Shown here piece by piece: positions 29,326 to 38,167 of a DNA stretch of 64,000 bases; position 1 is the first letter of the stretch, and every line of letters starts with the position of its first letter. Source of the stretch: Phycisphaerae bacterium (GTDB lineage Bacteria > Planctomycetota > Phycisphaerae > Phycisphaerales > SM1A02); assembly GCA_002711415.1 (NCBI GenBank), contig PARI01000011.1, forward strand, positions 55,218 to 119,217. The letters are read 5' to 3'. A program made the position numbers and the translations under genes. The notes under the pieces are model-generated. The model had not been told where the DNA came from and searched no databases. It saw nothing but the letters and a program-made list of their open reading frames with translations.

Positions 29326-30092
29326 ACTACGGCATGTACCTCTCGGCCAATGGAGTCATCAACGACCTTCACAGGATGGACGTCCTGGCGAACAACCTGG
29401 CCAATGCGGAAACACCCGCCTTCAAGCCACAATCGATCATTGTGCAGCAGCGGGATCCGCAGCGGCTCGAATCGACCAGCGTCACCGGGGACCCCCAGTG
29501 GCTGCTGGAGAGACTCGGTGGAGGCACCTTCCTCAGGGAAGTGGTCGATTTCGACGCTCCAAGCACGCACAGCAGGACGAATCAGCCCATGGACGTGGCC
29601 ATCGAGGGCAAGGGCTTCCTGGTCCTCAAGTCACCGGACGAGCAGGGCGCGATGAAGCTGACCCGCAATGGCTCGATGACGCTGGATGCACATGGTCATC
29701 TTGTCAGCACCGGTGGAGAAGGCCTGGTCATGGACACCCAGAACCGTCCCATCAGGCTTCGTGATGACGAGCCGGTGAGGATCGGTGGTGACGGCACCAT
29801 CGTCCAGTCCGGCCGCACCGTCGCACGATTGAAGCTCGTGGACGTGAAGGAGACCTCGAACCTGACTCCAAGCGGAGGGAACGCGTTCACCTACTCCGGC
29901 GATCCGAACAACCTCGGGCGGTCCGATGCCCGGATCCTCCAGGGCTCCCTCGAGGACAGTGGCGTCGATCCGATCCGGATGCTCACGGAGATGATCAAGA
30001 TCGGCCGGAGACTCGAAAGCAACGTCAAGCTCATGCAATACCACGATCAGGCGATGGGACAGGCGGTCAACACGCTTGGTCGCGTCACCTGA
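29322..30092 (+). CDS. flgF: Flagellar basal-body rod protein FlgF
   Basis: Proximal rod protein of the flagellar basal body. The 256-aa protein has the rod/hook N-terminal motif D-V-L-A-N-N-L-A-N-A-E-T-P-A-F-K at residues 20-35, the mid-domain R-T-N-Q-P-M-D-V-A-I-E-G-K-G-F, T-R-N-G-S-M, and the C-terminal helix ending M-G-Q-A-V-N-T-L-G-R. CAGGAG stands 8 nt before its ATG. It is translationally coupled to the 72-aa gene and followed 23 bases later by flgG. Confidence 0.9.
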   Translation: MNYGMYLSANGVINDLHRMDVLANNLANAETPAFKPQSIIVQQRDPQRLESTSVTGDPQWLLERLGGGTFLREVVDFDAPSTHSRTNQPMDVAIEGKGFLVLKSPDEQGAMKLTRNGSMTLDAHGHLVSTGGEGLVMDTQNRPIRLRDDEPVRIGGDGTIVQSGRTVARLKLVDVKETSNLTPSGGNAFTYSGDPNNLGRSDARILQGSLEDSGVDPIRMLTEMIKIGRRLESNVKLMQYHDQAMGQAVNTLGRVT

Positions 30093-30115
30093 ACAGATAC
30101 CAGGAGTACACAGAC

Positions 30116-30928
30116 ATGACCTACATCGCACTGAACACGGCAGCAACGGGACTGGACTCGATGAGCACCAAGCTCGATGTGATCGCCAACAACCTCGCCA
30201 ACATCAACACCCCGGGGTTCAAGTCCAACACGACGAGCTTCGAGGACCTCATGTACATCGAGCGCCAGCAGCCGGGGCTGGAAGACGGCAACGGCTATCG
30301 GAAGCCGCTCGGGCTGAACATCGGTCTTGGAACGAACATCTCGGGAACACAGCTTGATTTCTCGCAGGGTTCTCAGGATCAGACGAACCAGCCACTGGAC
30401 GTCCTGATCGACGGCACGGGCCTCTTCCGTGTCGAGGTGCCGCAGGAGTTCAGCGAGAACGGCATCGGGTACACGCGAAACGGCCACTTCCAGCTCAACG
30501 AGGACGGGCAGCTCGTCCTGGCCAACTCGACCGGCAACCTCCTGATCTCCAACGTGACGATCGACCCGCAGAACCAGGGTGTCCAGATCAGACAGGATGG
30601 CGAGGTCTTCTACCAGGAACCCGGTGCGATCGAGATGACCAAGGCCGGCCGGATCGAGATCGCATCGTTCGTGAACCCCGGTGGTCTCAAGTCGGTGGGA
30701 CAGAACATCTACGTCGAGACCGTCGCCAGTGGTGAGCCCCTCGTCGGCAGCCCGGGCGAGGACGACAGGGGCACGCTCCTGCAGGGATCACTTGAAGCCT
30801 CCAACGTGCAGCCGGTGGTGCAGTTGGTCGACCTGATCAAGACCCAGCGGGCGTTCGAGATGAACAGCCAGGTGATCCAGGCCGCCAACGAGGCGCTCCA
30901 GCAGATCAACAACCTCCGTCGATTCTGA
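30116..30928 (+). CDS. flgG: Flagellar distal rod protein FlgG
   Basis: Distal rod component that spans periplasm and outer membrane through the L/P rings. The 270-aa protein matches FlgG length and has D-V-I-A-N-N-L-A-N-I-N-T-P-G-F-K at the N-terminus, Q-P-L-D-V-L-I-D-G-T-G-L-F-R, Y-T-R-N-G-H-F, and the C-terminal S-N-V-Q-P-V and T-Q-R-A-F-E-M-N-S motifs. AGGAG lies 9 nt before the ATG. Confidence 0.96.
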   Translation: MTYIALNTAATGLDSMSTKLDVIANNLANINTPGFKSNTTSFEDLMYIERQQPGLEDGNGYRKPLGLNIGLGTNISGTQLDFSQGSQDQTNQPLDVLIDGTGLFRVEVPQEFSENGIGYTRNGHFQLNEDGQLVLANSTGNLLISNVTIDPQNQGVQIRQDGEVFYQEPGAIEMTKAGRIEIASFVNPGGLKSVGQNIYVETVASGEPLVGSPGEDDRGTLLQGSLEASNVQPVVQLVDLIKTQRAFEMNSQVIQAANEALQQINNLRRF

Positions 30929-30959
30929 TTGAACCAAGGACTTCAAGGCAGGAACTGAC

Positions 30960-32012
30960 ATGATCAATCGCCTACTCATCACCGCCCTCCTGGTCTTGCT
31001 GACCGACCCGATCTGCATCGCGGACACGATCCGACTGCACGGATCCGTCCGTGCCCCCAGGGGCAGGCAGGTCGTGATGCTGTCCGACATCGCGGAGATC
31101 CAGGGCGACCATGCCGAGGGATTCGCCCGTGTCGTGATCTGCAACGTCGACCAGGAGACACCGGTCCGACTTGGCCTGGAGACGATCCGCACCAAGCTGG
31201 CCGGAGCCGGGTGCAACTTCGCTCTGGTCGACCTCTCCGGTGGCACGACGATCGTCCGATCCCCCTCGCTGGAACAGCAGCCCCCCCGCCGTCACTCCGA
31301 CAGTCGATCCAAGAGCGTGACCGCCAGTGCCGATGACCGCACCGGGATCCAGTTCGACCTGGGAAGCTTTTCGATCGAGGGCAGTCCGTTGTGGATGGCA
31401 TCCCGGATGATCTGCAACGCCCACGACATCGACACCGCGGACCTGAGAATCGTGCTGTCCCACTGTGACGTGAATGTGGAGGCGCCCCATGACGGACCGG
31501 GCCGGCTTGAAGTCGATCCCACCTCGAGCCTCACGAGCAATGACGTCAGCTTCACGATCAGGACCTGGGAGGATGGCCGGATCTCGCCGATCGGGACGAT
31601 GCGGCTGAAGCCGCTGATCAGGACCATGACGGCGCACGCGACCGAGGACCTCCAACGCGGTGACGTCATCGAGGCGTACATGACCAGGGAGGAGATCGCG
31701 TGGCTCGCTCCGGTCGAACATGCCAGGACGATCACGCAGGACGAACTGATCGGATCGACGATGAAGCGATCACTCGACTCGGGTGACCGGATCGCCCGGA
31801 GGGACGTCGGTGAACGGACGCTGGTTCGTCGTGGCGATTCCATCGTCGTCAGACAGAGGGTCGGGCTGCTGGCGATCTCGCTGGAGGCCGTGGCCCAGGA
31901 GGATGCGAGCGAGGGAGAGACGATCAGGATGATTCGAACCGGCAGCAAGCGTCGCAACGGACGATCCTTCATGGCGACCGTGACCGGGCCCGGGGAAGCG
32001 ATCGTCCAGTGA
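30960..32012 (+). CDS. flgA: Flagellar P-ring chaperone FlgA
   Basis: Periplasmic protein that assists P-ring (FlgI) assembly. The 350-aa protein has a signal peptide (residues 1-21, ending near C-I-A-D), an N-terminal beta domain, and a C-terminal SAF-like region with G-D-V-I-E-A, S-G-D-R-I and R-R-G-D-S-I-V-V. It is longer than E. coli FlgA (219), with an extra middle domain. AGGAA precedes the ATG. It overlaps the frame of flgH only through an unused GTG. Confidence 0.85.
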   Translation: MINRLLITALLVLLTDPICIADTIRLHGSVRAPRGRQVVMLSDIAEIQGDHAEGFARVVICNVDQETPVRLGLETIRTKLAGAGCNFALVDLSGGTTIVRSPSLEQQPPRRHSDSRSKSVTASADDRTGIQFDLGSFSIEGSPLWMASRMICNAHDIDTADLRIVLSHCDVNVEAPHDGPGRLEVDPTSSLTSNDVSFTIRTWEDGRISPIGTMRLKPLIRTMTAHATEDLQRGDVIEAYMTREEIAWLAPVEHARTITQDELIGSTMKRSLDSGDRIARRDVGERTLVRRGDSIVVRQRVGLLAISLEAVAQEDASEGETIRMIRTGSKRRNGRSFMATVTGPGEAIVQ

Positions 32013-32047
32013 ACACGACACGAGCCAACAGAGACATGGAGATTCCA

Positions 32048-32827
32048 ATGAGATCCACGAACATGATTCAATCCGGGCTTGGTCGACTCCCGATCGCGTG
32101 CCTGCTGCTGGTGACGTGCGCTGCACATGCCGATGACAGGCGCATCGAGCCGGTGCGAGTGGCCCTGGAAGCCGCCGAGCAGGCGGAGCGTCCAGCGGCT
32201 TCAGGCGAGGTCACCTCGTCCCTGGTCGCCAGGTCGATGCAGTCGAAGCAATCGGAGACGGTCCAGGATGGCGGCAGCCTCTTCACGGTCAACCCACCGA
32301 AGCCGCGGAAGTTCCTCGAACATGATCTCGTGCAGATCATCGTCCAGGAGGTCGCCGAGGCCAGGAGCGAACAGGAACTGGACACGGACAAGCGGTATGG
32401 TCTCGGGGCCGAAGCCGGGGCGTGGACCACGTTGAACTTCTCGAACATATTCGCCGGTGGCTTCTTCAGCGGCACCAGTGACGAGAAGCTTCCCGTGTTC
32501 GAGGTCGAGGGTGCCAAGGAGTTCGATGGTGAAGGCGACTACAGGCGGAAGGACTACCTCACGGCGAGGATCACCGCCGAGGTGCTCGAGGTCCTGCCGA
32601 ACGGCAACCTGGTCCTCGAGGCCCGGAGCACCATCATCACCGACGAGGAGAAGACCACCATGAAACTCACGGGCATATGCAGGCAGGCGGACATCACCGC
32701 AGCCAACACGCTGATGTCGTACCAGTTGCATGATGCCAGGATCGAGAAGATTCACTCTGGTGAAGTCCGAAACAGCGCGACCAAGGGCATCCTGGCCAAG
32801 GCGCTGGACTTCATCTTCGCTTTCTAG
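32048..32827 (+). CDS. flgH: Flagellar L-ring protein FlgH
   Basis: Outer-membrane ring around the rod. The 259-aa protein has a signal peptide, an S-L-F segment, H-D-L-V-Q-I-I-V-Q-E with the A-R-S-E-Q-E-L pattern, F-D-G-E-G-D-Y-R-R-K-D-Y-L-T-A, L-P-N-G-N-L-V-L-E-A and a late R-Q-A-D-I-T-A-A-N-T motif. It is a clear FlgH, but the usual lipobox Cys is not obvious after the signal peptide (H-A-D-D). ATG 32048 is preferred because GGAG lies 6 nt upstream; an in-frame GTG at 32009 overlaps the flgA stop. flgI does not follow. Confidence 0.9.
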   Translation: MRSTNMIQSGLGRLPIACLLLVTCAAHADDRRIEPVRVALEAAEQAERPAASGEVTSSLVARSMQSKQSETVQDGGSLFTVNPPKPRKFLEHDLVQIIVQEVAEARSEQELDTDKRYGLGAEAGAWTTLNFSNIFAGGFFSGTSDEKLPVFEVEGAKEFDGEGDYRRKDYLTARITAEVLEVLPNGNLVLEARSTIITDEEKTTMKLTGICRQADITAANTLMSYQLHDARIEKIHSGEVRNSATKGILAKALDFIFAF

Positions 32828-32841
32828 TGATCGTACCGGGT

Positions 32842-32882
32842 CGCGGTGGGCCGCTCTGCCGCCCACCCCGGCCCGGATTCTC
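32842..32882. other. Large imperfect hairpin after flgH
   Basis: GGTGGGC and GCCCACC pair across a 9-base loop, with outer CCGGG/CCCGG arms. No T run follows, so if it ends the flagellar transcript it is not a canonical intrinsic terminator. flgH and trpS converge here. Confidence 0.35.
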
Positions 32883-32971
32883 GTACCCGGGGCGGTCAGG
32901 GAGGATCCCCCGGAGGGCGACAAGGGCTCGGACCACCTGCTGCAACGGCGGGTGCTCCGGGCCCGTTTTCT

Positions 32972-34060
32972 TCAGGTATAGGAGAGTGATCGAGGTGAGA
33001 GCGAGAGGTGCGTGGCATCCTTGACCATCTCGAGGGTGACCTCTGCAACGGCGTTGGCTCGCGCACACCCATCCTTGAGGATGTCGATGACCAGGTCCTC
33101 TGATTCCTCGTACTGGCGCCTTCGCTCACGCATCGGCTCGAGCAGCCGGTTGATCCCCTCGGCGATCTCGGCCTTGATGTGTCCGTCACCGATGTCATCG
33201 CCACGTGCATATCGATCACGAAGCTCGGCCACTCGATCGGCATCCTCGATGAAGTGATCCGCGTATTCGAAGAGCACGTTGTTCGGATCGCCAGGTTCGG
33301 TCGGACTCTGCCGGCCGGTGTAGATCTTGTTGACCTTCTTCTTGACCTGCTTCTCCGTGTCGCTGATGAAGATGGCGTTGTTCAGGGACTTGCTCATCTT
33401 GTTGGTCCCGTCGATCCCGACCAGTCGACCCACCTTGCCGACATCGGCGATCGGGACATGGAAGATACCGCCAAGGTCGACGTGTTCGTCATCCTCGGCC
33501 TGGTCGGACACGTTGCAGTAGACCTGGTTGAACCGCCTGGCAACCTCGCGAGTCAGTTCCAGGTGTGGGACCTGGTCCTCCCCCACCGGGACCGACACGG
33601 GCCTGAAGGCGAGGATGTCCGCGGTCTGTCCGACTGCATAGAGCGGAAACCCGAAACTGTAGGTCTCGCCGAGGTCCTTGACCTTGATCTCGTCCTTGAG
33701 GGTCGGGTTGCGCATCACGCGGTTGAACGGTAGGAGCATCGCGAAGAGGAACGTCAGTTCCGCGATGGCCGGGACCTCGCTCTGGACGAAGATGGTCGAC
33801 CGCTTCGGATCCAGACCCATCGCAAGGTAGTCCCTGACGATCTCGATGACGTTGGCTCGAATCTGATCGCTCTGCTCGGCGTTGGTCGTGAACGCGTGCA
33901 TGTTCGCGATGATGATGAAGCAGTCATGCGTGTCCTGGAGCTCGACCCTGCGCTTGACCGAACCGAGCCAGTGGCCCAGGTGCAGCGGTCCCGTGGGCGT
34001 GTCGCCGGTGAGGATCCTCGGTTTCAGGTGTGAGCCGGACGCTGTGTCGGACATGTTCAT
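32972..34060 (-). CDS. trpS: Tryptophanyl-tRNA synthetase
   Basis: Charges tRNA-Trp in the cytoplasm. The 362-aa class I enzyme has T-P-T-G-P-L-H-L-G-H-W-L-G near residue 20 (HIGH-type motif), the N-M-H-A and F-N-R-V-M-R-N-P-T segments, V-G-E-D-Q-V-P-H-L-E, and the K-M-S-K-S motif. Its ATG overlaps the stop of the CPBP protease gene as ATGA, so the two are translationally coupled. Confidence 0.95.
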   Translation of the reverse strand: MNMSDTASGSHLKPRILTGDTPTGPLHLGHWLGSVKRRVELQDTHDCFIIIANMHAFTTNAEQSDQIRANVIEIVRDYLAMGLDPKRSTIFVQSEVPAIAELTFLFAMLLPFNRVMRNPTLKDEIKVKDLGETYSFGFPLYAVGQTADILAFRPVSVPVGEDQVPHLELTREVARRFNQVYCNVSDQAEDDEHVDLGGIFHVPIADVGKVGRLVGIDGTNKMSKSLNNAIFISDTEKQVKKKVNKIYTGRQSPTEPGDPNNVLFEYADHFIEDADRVAELRDRYARGDDIGDGHIKAEIAEGINRLLEPMRERRRQYEESEDLVIDILKDGCARANAVAEVTLEMVKDATHLSLSPRSLSYT

Positions 34061-35010
34061 ACAGGGGAGTCTATCAACAGGATGTTCCCGAGGTTGAACA
34101 GGCCGTGCATGATGATCGGGGCCAGGAGCCTGCCGGTACGCTCGTAGAGAAACCCGAGGACCAGGCCAAGTGCGAACAGGGTCAGGACGGCCGACAGGGC
34201 CGACTCCATCGACAAGGCGGGAAGGTGCATCAGGGCGAAGATGATCGATGCCACGATGATCGCGGGCCAGCGACCGATCCCGGCTCCTGCCAGGCCCTGC
34301 TGGAGAAGGCCCCGGTACATGAACTCTTCGAAGATCGGGGTGAGCAGGACGACAATGACGATCACGAGGTACTTCCAGATCGTTCCGGGATCCTCCGCGA
34401 TCGACTGCAGGGCCGAGTGGGCGATCTCCTGCGGTTGGATGGAGAGGAACACCTCCTGCAGCACGCTGGCGATCCAGGAGACGGTGATCACCATCGGCCA
34501 GCCCAGCACCAGCCCACGGATCGCCCAGGTGATCGCCATGCCCGGCCCAAGCTGGGCCCGCAGTTCATCGCCGGGCAGTCGATGTCCACTGGCCCATGCC
34601 ATGAGAAGGCCGATCACAATCGCCTGTCCGACATAGGACGCCACGAGCATCATGGCCAGGTCGGCCAGCCGCACTCCGGAGTCCGAATCACCCGGTGCCG
34701 GCATGAAGAAGCCAAGGAACATCACTGCAAGGCTCGAGCCGACGAGCATGCTGAAGAACCCGACGGCACAGGCCCTGCCAGGGAGTCCGAGCACGGGGCC
34801 GATGCGATCATCCAAGTGATGAAACCGGAAACCGAGCACGATCAGGAGGGCGATCGGCCCACAGAGCATCGGGAAGAGGTTCAACCCGGACACGTCTTCA
34901 ACCACCACCTGGGTGTCAGGCGACTGCTGGATGCCAGCCTCCTGTCCACCGATCATCGTTGAGGCTATAACTGGACCGGCCGAAAGGGCCATGACGAAGA
35001 CGATACCCAT
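34057..35010 (-). CDS. CPBP-family intramembrane metalloprotease
   Basis: Membrane protein of about 317 aa with about eight hydrophobic helices. It has the CPBP/CAAX-protease motifs E-E-F-M-Y-R, F-A-L-M-H-L and H-G-L-F-N in the last third. Such proteins cleave or modify prenylated or other membrane substrates; the substrate here is unknown. ATG 35010 has GAGGG 8 nt upstream and gives a signal-like N-terminus; ATG 35034 in frame is possible. It is head-to-head with trpC: the two start codons share bases. Confidence 0.85.
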   Translation of the reverse strand: MGIVFVMALSAGPVIASTMIGGQEAGIQQSPDTQVVVEDVSGLNLFPMLCGPIALLIVLGFRFHHLDDRIGPVLGLPGRACAVGFFSMLVGSSLAVMFLGFFMPAPGDSDSGVRLADLAMMLVASYVGQAIVIGLLMAWASGHRLPGDELRAQLGPGMAITWAIRGLVLGWPMVITVSWIASVLQEVFLSIQPQEIAHSALQSIAEDPGTIWKYLVIVIVVLLTPIFEEFMYRGLLQQGLAGAGIGRWPAIIVASIIFALMHLPALSMESALSAVLTLFALGLVLGFLYERTGRLLAPIIMHGLFNLGNILLIDSPV

Positions 35011-35809
35011 GAGCAACGCCCTCGAACGGATCATCTCGGCCAAGCGGAATGAAGTCGTTGCTTCACGCAATGAAGTCTCTCTGGAGCAGCTCAAGGACAC
35101 GATTGATCAGCAGGATCCGCCCAGGAGATTCCTGGATGCGATGCTGGCGGGGCCTGCTCCACGGGTGATCGCCGAGATCAAGCGGAAGAGCCCGTCCGCA
35201 GGCGTGATCCGTGAGCAGTTCGATCCCGTCGACATCGCCAGACGGTACCACGAGGCCGGAGCCGCCGCGATCTCGTGCCTGACCGACCGGGAGCATTTCG
35301 GAGGAAGTCTCGGGTTCATCCGGCAGATCAGGGATTCCGTTCCACTGCCGGTGCTGCGCAAGGACTTCATCATCGATCCATACCAGGTCTGGCAGTCACG
35401 CGGAGCCGGCGCCGATGCGATCCTCCTGATCGCCGAGGCGATCGACGAGGCGTTGATCCGGGAGTGCGTCGACACCGCCAGGGGGCTCGGCATGACGACG
35501 CTCGTCGAGGTGCATGACCGGGAGAACCTTGAATCGATGCTCGGGCTGCTCGGCGATCCGATCGAGGATGACGTCCTCCTGGGAATCAACAACCGGGATC
35601 TGCGCACGATGACGACGAGCGTCACGCATACGATCGAGTTGCTCGAAGGCGTGAAGGACAGGACCCGGATCGTCAGCGAATCGGGCATCCGGAACAACGA
35701 CGACGTGCAGGCACTGGCGGGCGAGGACGTGAACAAGGTGCTCGTCGGAGAGTGCCTGCTGCGGCAGGAGGATCCCGGCGGGGCGCTCCTGGAACTCATG
35801 GGTCGCTGA
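35009..35809 (+). CDS. trpC: Indole-3-glycerol-phosphate synthase
   Basis: Closes the indole ring in tryptophan synthesis. The 266-aa TIM barrel has E-I-K-R-K-S-P-S with its catalytic Lys, L-T-D-R-E-H-F-G-G-S, V-L-R-K-D-F-I, G-I-N-N-R-D-L and S-E-S-G-I. No other trp gene is adjacent. ATG 35009 is followed by the conserved N-A-L-E-R-I-I; an in-frame ATG at 34991 would deepen the overlap with the divergent protease gene. Confidence 0.95.
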   Translation: MSNALERIISAKRNEVVASRNEVSLEQLKDTIDQQDPPRRFLDAMLAGPAPRVIAEIKRKSPSAGVIREQFDPVDIARRYHEAGAAAISCLTDREHFGGSLGFIRQIRDSVPLPVLRKDFIIDPYQVWQSRGAGADAILLIAEAIDEALIRECVDTARGLGMTTLVEVHDRENLESMLGLLGDPIEDDVLLGINNRDLRTMTTSVTHTIELLEGVKDRTRIVSESGIRNNDDVQALAGEDVNKVLVGECLLRQEDPGGALLELMGR

Positions 35810-35844
35810 TCGAAACTATCGGTACCTGATAGGTGCTGATAAGA

Positions 35845-35875
35845 AGCCCCCTGTCACGGTTGATGAACAGGGGCT
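35845..35875. terminator. Imperfect hairpin after trpC
   Basis: AGCCCCCTGT (35845-35854) can pair with ACAGGGGCT (35867-35875) with one bulged C. No T run follows on the plus strand, so it is a weak terminator candidate in the 146-base gap before apaG. Confidence 0.35.
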
Positions 35876-35955
35876 GAAAGTCAGGGCACGACTTTCAAAG
35901 AAACGCGGCGATCTGATCCGACACTTCTATTCACCTGTTGTAGGTTTCCCTCGAA

Positions 35956-36378
35956 ATGGATAGTGAGCAGACCAGTACAAGCGCCCTGCAGCACGGTACG
36001 GGATCGGAATCCCTGACCAACGGCATATTCGTCCGTGTCAGTCCGAGCTACCTTGCCGCGCAATCTGATCCGGCGGCAGGCCGGTTCCTGTTCTCATACC
36101 ACGTGATGATCCGCAACGAGGGAGTCGTCGGCGCCAGGCTCTGCAGCAGGCAGTGGATCATCGTCGACGGCGAGGGCAACCGTCATGATGTCAACGGCAT
36201 GGGCGTCGTGGGACACTATCCCGACCTGGCCCCCGGCGAGTCGTTCGAGTACAGCAGCTTCTGCCCGTTGCCGACCTCGTGGGGAACCATGGAAGGCAGC
36301 TACATCATGGAGCAGCACGAGGGTGGCGTCTTCGAAGCGGTGGTCAATCGTTTCTTCCTCGTCAGCCCCGCGTGCTGA
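35956..36378 (+). CDS. apaG: ApaG domain protein
   Basis: A 140-aa protein with an Fn3-like ApaG fold: F-S-Y-H-V-M-I-R-N-E-G early in the domain, S-R-Q-W-I-I-V-D-G-E-G and a late P-G-E-S-F-E-Y-S-S-F-C-P-L-P-T-S-W-G-T-M-E-G pattern. ApaG has been linked to Co/Mg efflux phenotypes in enterobacteria, but its biochemical role is unsettled. About 20 extra residues precede the domain. It lies between trpC and asd on the plus strand. Confidence 0.88.
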   Translation: MDSEQTSTSALQHGTGSESLTNGIFVRVSPSYLAAQSDPAAGRFLFSYHVMIRNEGVVGARLCSRQWIIVDGEGNRHDVNGMGVVGHYPDLAPGESFEYSSFCPLPTSWGTMEGSYIMEQHEGGVFEAVVNRFFLVSPAC

Positions 36379-36418
36379 ACCAAAGAGACGGCAACCGCAT
36401 CGCCGATAGAATGGGTTG

Positions 36419-37468
36419 ATGCCAGAACCACGTGAACACGCCTCCGCGGTCATCGGCGCCACCGGTGCGGTGGGACGAGAGTTGCTGCAACTGCTTCGAT
36501 CACGCTGTCCGAACGAGCCGATGCCGCTGGCCTTCGCCTCCAGCAGATCCGCGGGCACGACGATCACGGTCGGTGACGAGGAGATCGCCGTCCGGCCACT
36601 GGAGCAGGATTCAATCTCCGGTCTCGACCTGGCCTATCTCTGCACGCCCGCCGACACCAGCCGGGAGATCGTCGCTTCCATGACCGGATCGGAGACCGCG
36701 ATCATCGACCTGTCCAGTGCATTCAGGATGGAGCCAGGGGTGCCCCTGGTGATCCCGGAGATCAACGGCGACCTGCTCGGGCATGCAGACCAGGCGGCGC
36801 TTGTGGCCAACCCGAACTGCTCGACGATCATCGCGATGATGGTCGTCGCCCCGCTGCATCAGCGGTTCGGTGTCCGCCGGCTGATCATGAGCACCTACCA
36901 GGCCGTCTCGGGGGCGGGTCTGGAGGCCATGGAGGAACTGCAGGAACAGACCAGGCAGCACGCCGCCGGCGAGCCTCCCCTTGCGAGAGTGCTTCCGACG
37001 ACGTGCCTGTTCAACGTCTTCAACCACGAGTCCGATGTCGACGACACGGGGTACAACCAGGAGGAGCGGAAGATCCGCGAGGAGTCCAGGAAGATCCTCG
37101 ACTGCGCGGACCTGCAGGTGTCGGCGACATGCGTCCGCGTCCCGGTGATGCGTGCGCACTGTGAATCGATCAACATCGAGCTGGCCACGGACGTGACCGA
37201 GGAGCAGATCCGTGATGCGTTTGTGGATGCTCCGGGCGTCACGATCGTGGACGACCATGAAAACGGACGCTACCCCGAGCCGGTCGATGCCAGTGGCCGG
37301 GACGATGTGCTCGTCGGCCGAATCCGGTTGGATTCCAGCCGCGATGATCGACGGGGTGTGGCGTTGTTCGTGGCCGGGGATCAGCTGCTCAAGGGTGCCG
37401 CGTTGAATGCGTTCCAGGTCGGCAGACTGCTCCTGGACCGGCGACAGCGGTCCTCCAGCCGGGCTTGA
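36419..37468 (+). CDS. asd: Aspartate-semialdehyde dehydrogenase
   Basis: Reduces aspartyl phosphate on the way to lysine, threonine, methionine and diaminopimelate. The 349-aa protein has G-A-T-G-A-V-G-R-E near the N-terminus, the active-site Cys in N-P-N-C-S-T, S-T-Y-Q-A-V-S-G-A-G, and the catalytic His region R-A-H-C-E-S. ATG 36419 is preferred over the TTG directly before it. A tRNA-Gln gene follows 35 bases downstream. Confidence 0.95.
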   Translation: MPEPREHASAVIGATGAVGRELLQLLRSRCPNEPMPLAFASSRSAGTTITVGDEEIAVRPLEQDSISGLDLAYLCTPADTSREIVASMTGSETAIIDLSSAFRMEPGVPLVIPEINGDLLGHADQAALVANPNCSTIIAMMVVAPLHQRFGVRRLIMSTYQAVSGAGLEAMEELQEQTRQHAAGEPPLARVLPTTCLFNVFNHESDVDDTGYNQEERKIREESRKILDCADLQVSATCVRVPVMRAHCESINIELATDVTEEQIRDAFVDAPGVTIVDDHENGRYPEPVDASGRDDVLVGRIRLDSSRDDRRGVALFVAGDQLLKGAALNAFQVGRLLLDRRQRSSSRA

Positions 37469-37503
37469 AGCGGCTCGTCGCACGGGTACAATGTTCGACA
37501 GCC

Positions 37504-37574
37504 TGGGGATTGGTGTAATGGTAGCACGAAGGTTTCTGGTTCCTTTAGTCCAAGTTCGAGTCTTGGATCCCCAG
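37504..37574 (+). tRNA. tRNA-Gln (anticodon CUG)
   Basis: Folds as a tRNA: acceptor TGGGGAT with ATCCCCA, a D arm with GGTAGC, T arm CCAAG-TTCGAGT-CTTGG and discriminator G, as expected for Gln. The anticodon loop reads TT-CTG-GT. The anticodon stem AAGGT/TCCTT closes with a T-T mismatch next to the loop, which is a little unusual. CCA is not encoded. A terminator follows 12 bases later. Confidence 0.9.
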
Positions 37575-37585
37575 TTGGAACACGC

Positions 37586-37613
37586 AAGGGCGGCAGGCAA
37601 CTGCCGCCTTTTT
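37586..37613 (+). terminator. Intrinsic terminator of tRNA-Gln
   Basis: 8-bp GC-rich stem (GGCGGCAG 37589-37596 with CTGCCGCC 37601-37608, loop GCAA) followed by TTTTT. It fits termination of the tRNA, or of asd plus the tRNA. Confidence 0.9.
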
Positions 37614-37625
37614 CATTGCTGTTCA

Positions 37626-38081
37626 TCAGTCGGCGTCGATCACCTGAGACATCGGGATGCCCAGATCGTCCGGCGTACCGTGGGTGTGGTCATGACCGAG
37701 TGAAAGCAGCATGTACTCGCTGTTTCTGGTGTCGGGACTGTTGTAGACCCAGGAGTTCCCCCAGATGTCAATGAGATGCTGCTGATCGATGTAAGGGCCA
37801 TTCCATCGCCCCTGATCGGACACGGGGGTGATCGCACCCGCGTTCCAGAGTACATCGAGCCCCTCGACCTGCCGGGGCCATCGTCCCATGTCGGTCTGGA
37901 ACATCTCGAGCTTCTGGTGGATCAGGTCGAGCTGGTCAAGTGTCGCCAGATGACGCTTGTTGGTGCCGAGCCCGATGTAGACGGCCAACACGATCGCCGC
38001 GATCGCGATGACGACTCCCGAGATGACCAGCACCTCTATGAGGGATGAACCACGCCGATGACAGTGGATGGATCCGATCAT
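37626..38081 (-). CDS. Type II secretion GspG-like pseudopilin
   Basis: A 151-aa protein with a type IV prepilin N-terminus: R-R-G cleavage site then S-S-L-I-E-V-L-V with Glu at +5, and a hydrophobic helix. The rest matches the GspG tail (M-G-R-W-P-R-Q-V-E-G-L, G-P-Y-I, I-D-I-W-G-N-S-W-V-Y, Y-M-L-L-S-L-G). Major pseudopilin of type II secretion, or a related secreted planctomycete pilin; no other gsp gene is nearby. ATG 38081 has AAGGG 7 nt upstream. Confidence 0.82.
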   Translation of the reverse strand: MIGSIHCHRRGSSLIEVLVISGVVIAIAAIVLAVYIGLGTNKRHLATLDQLDLIHQKLEMFQTDMGRWPRQVEGLDVLWNAGAITPVSDQGRWNGPYIDQQHLIDIWGNSWVYNSPDTRNSEYMLLSLGHDHTHGTPDDLGIPMSQVIDAD

Positions 38082-38167
38082 GTGCATACCCTTGAAATCA
38101 CCGAGAACGATGGAACAAGGGTAGTGAATCCACGGGTGGATGCATGAGAATGCGGCTGTGGCATGAA

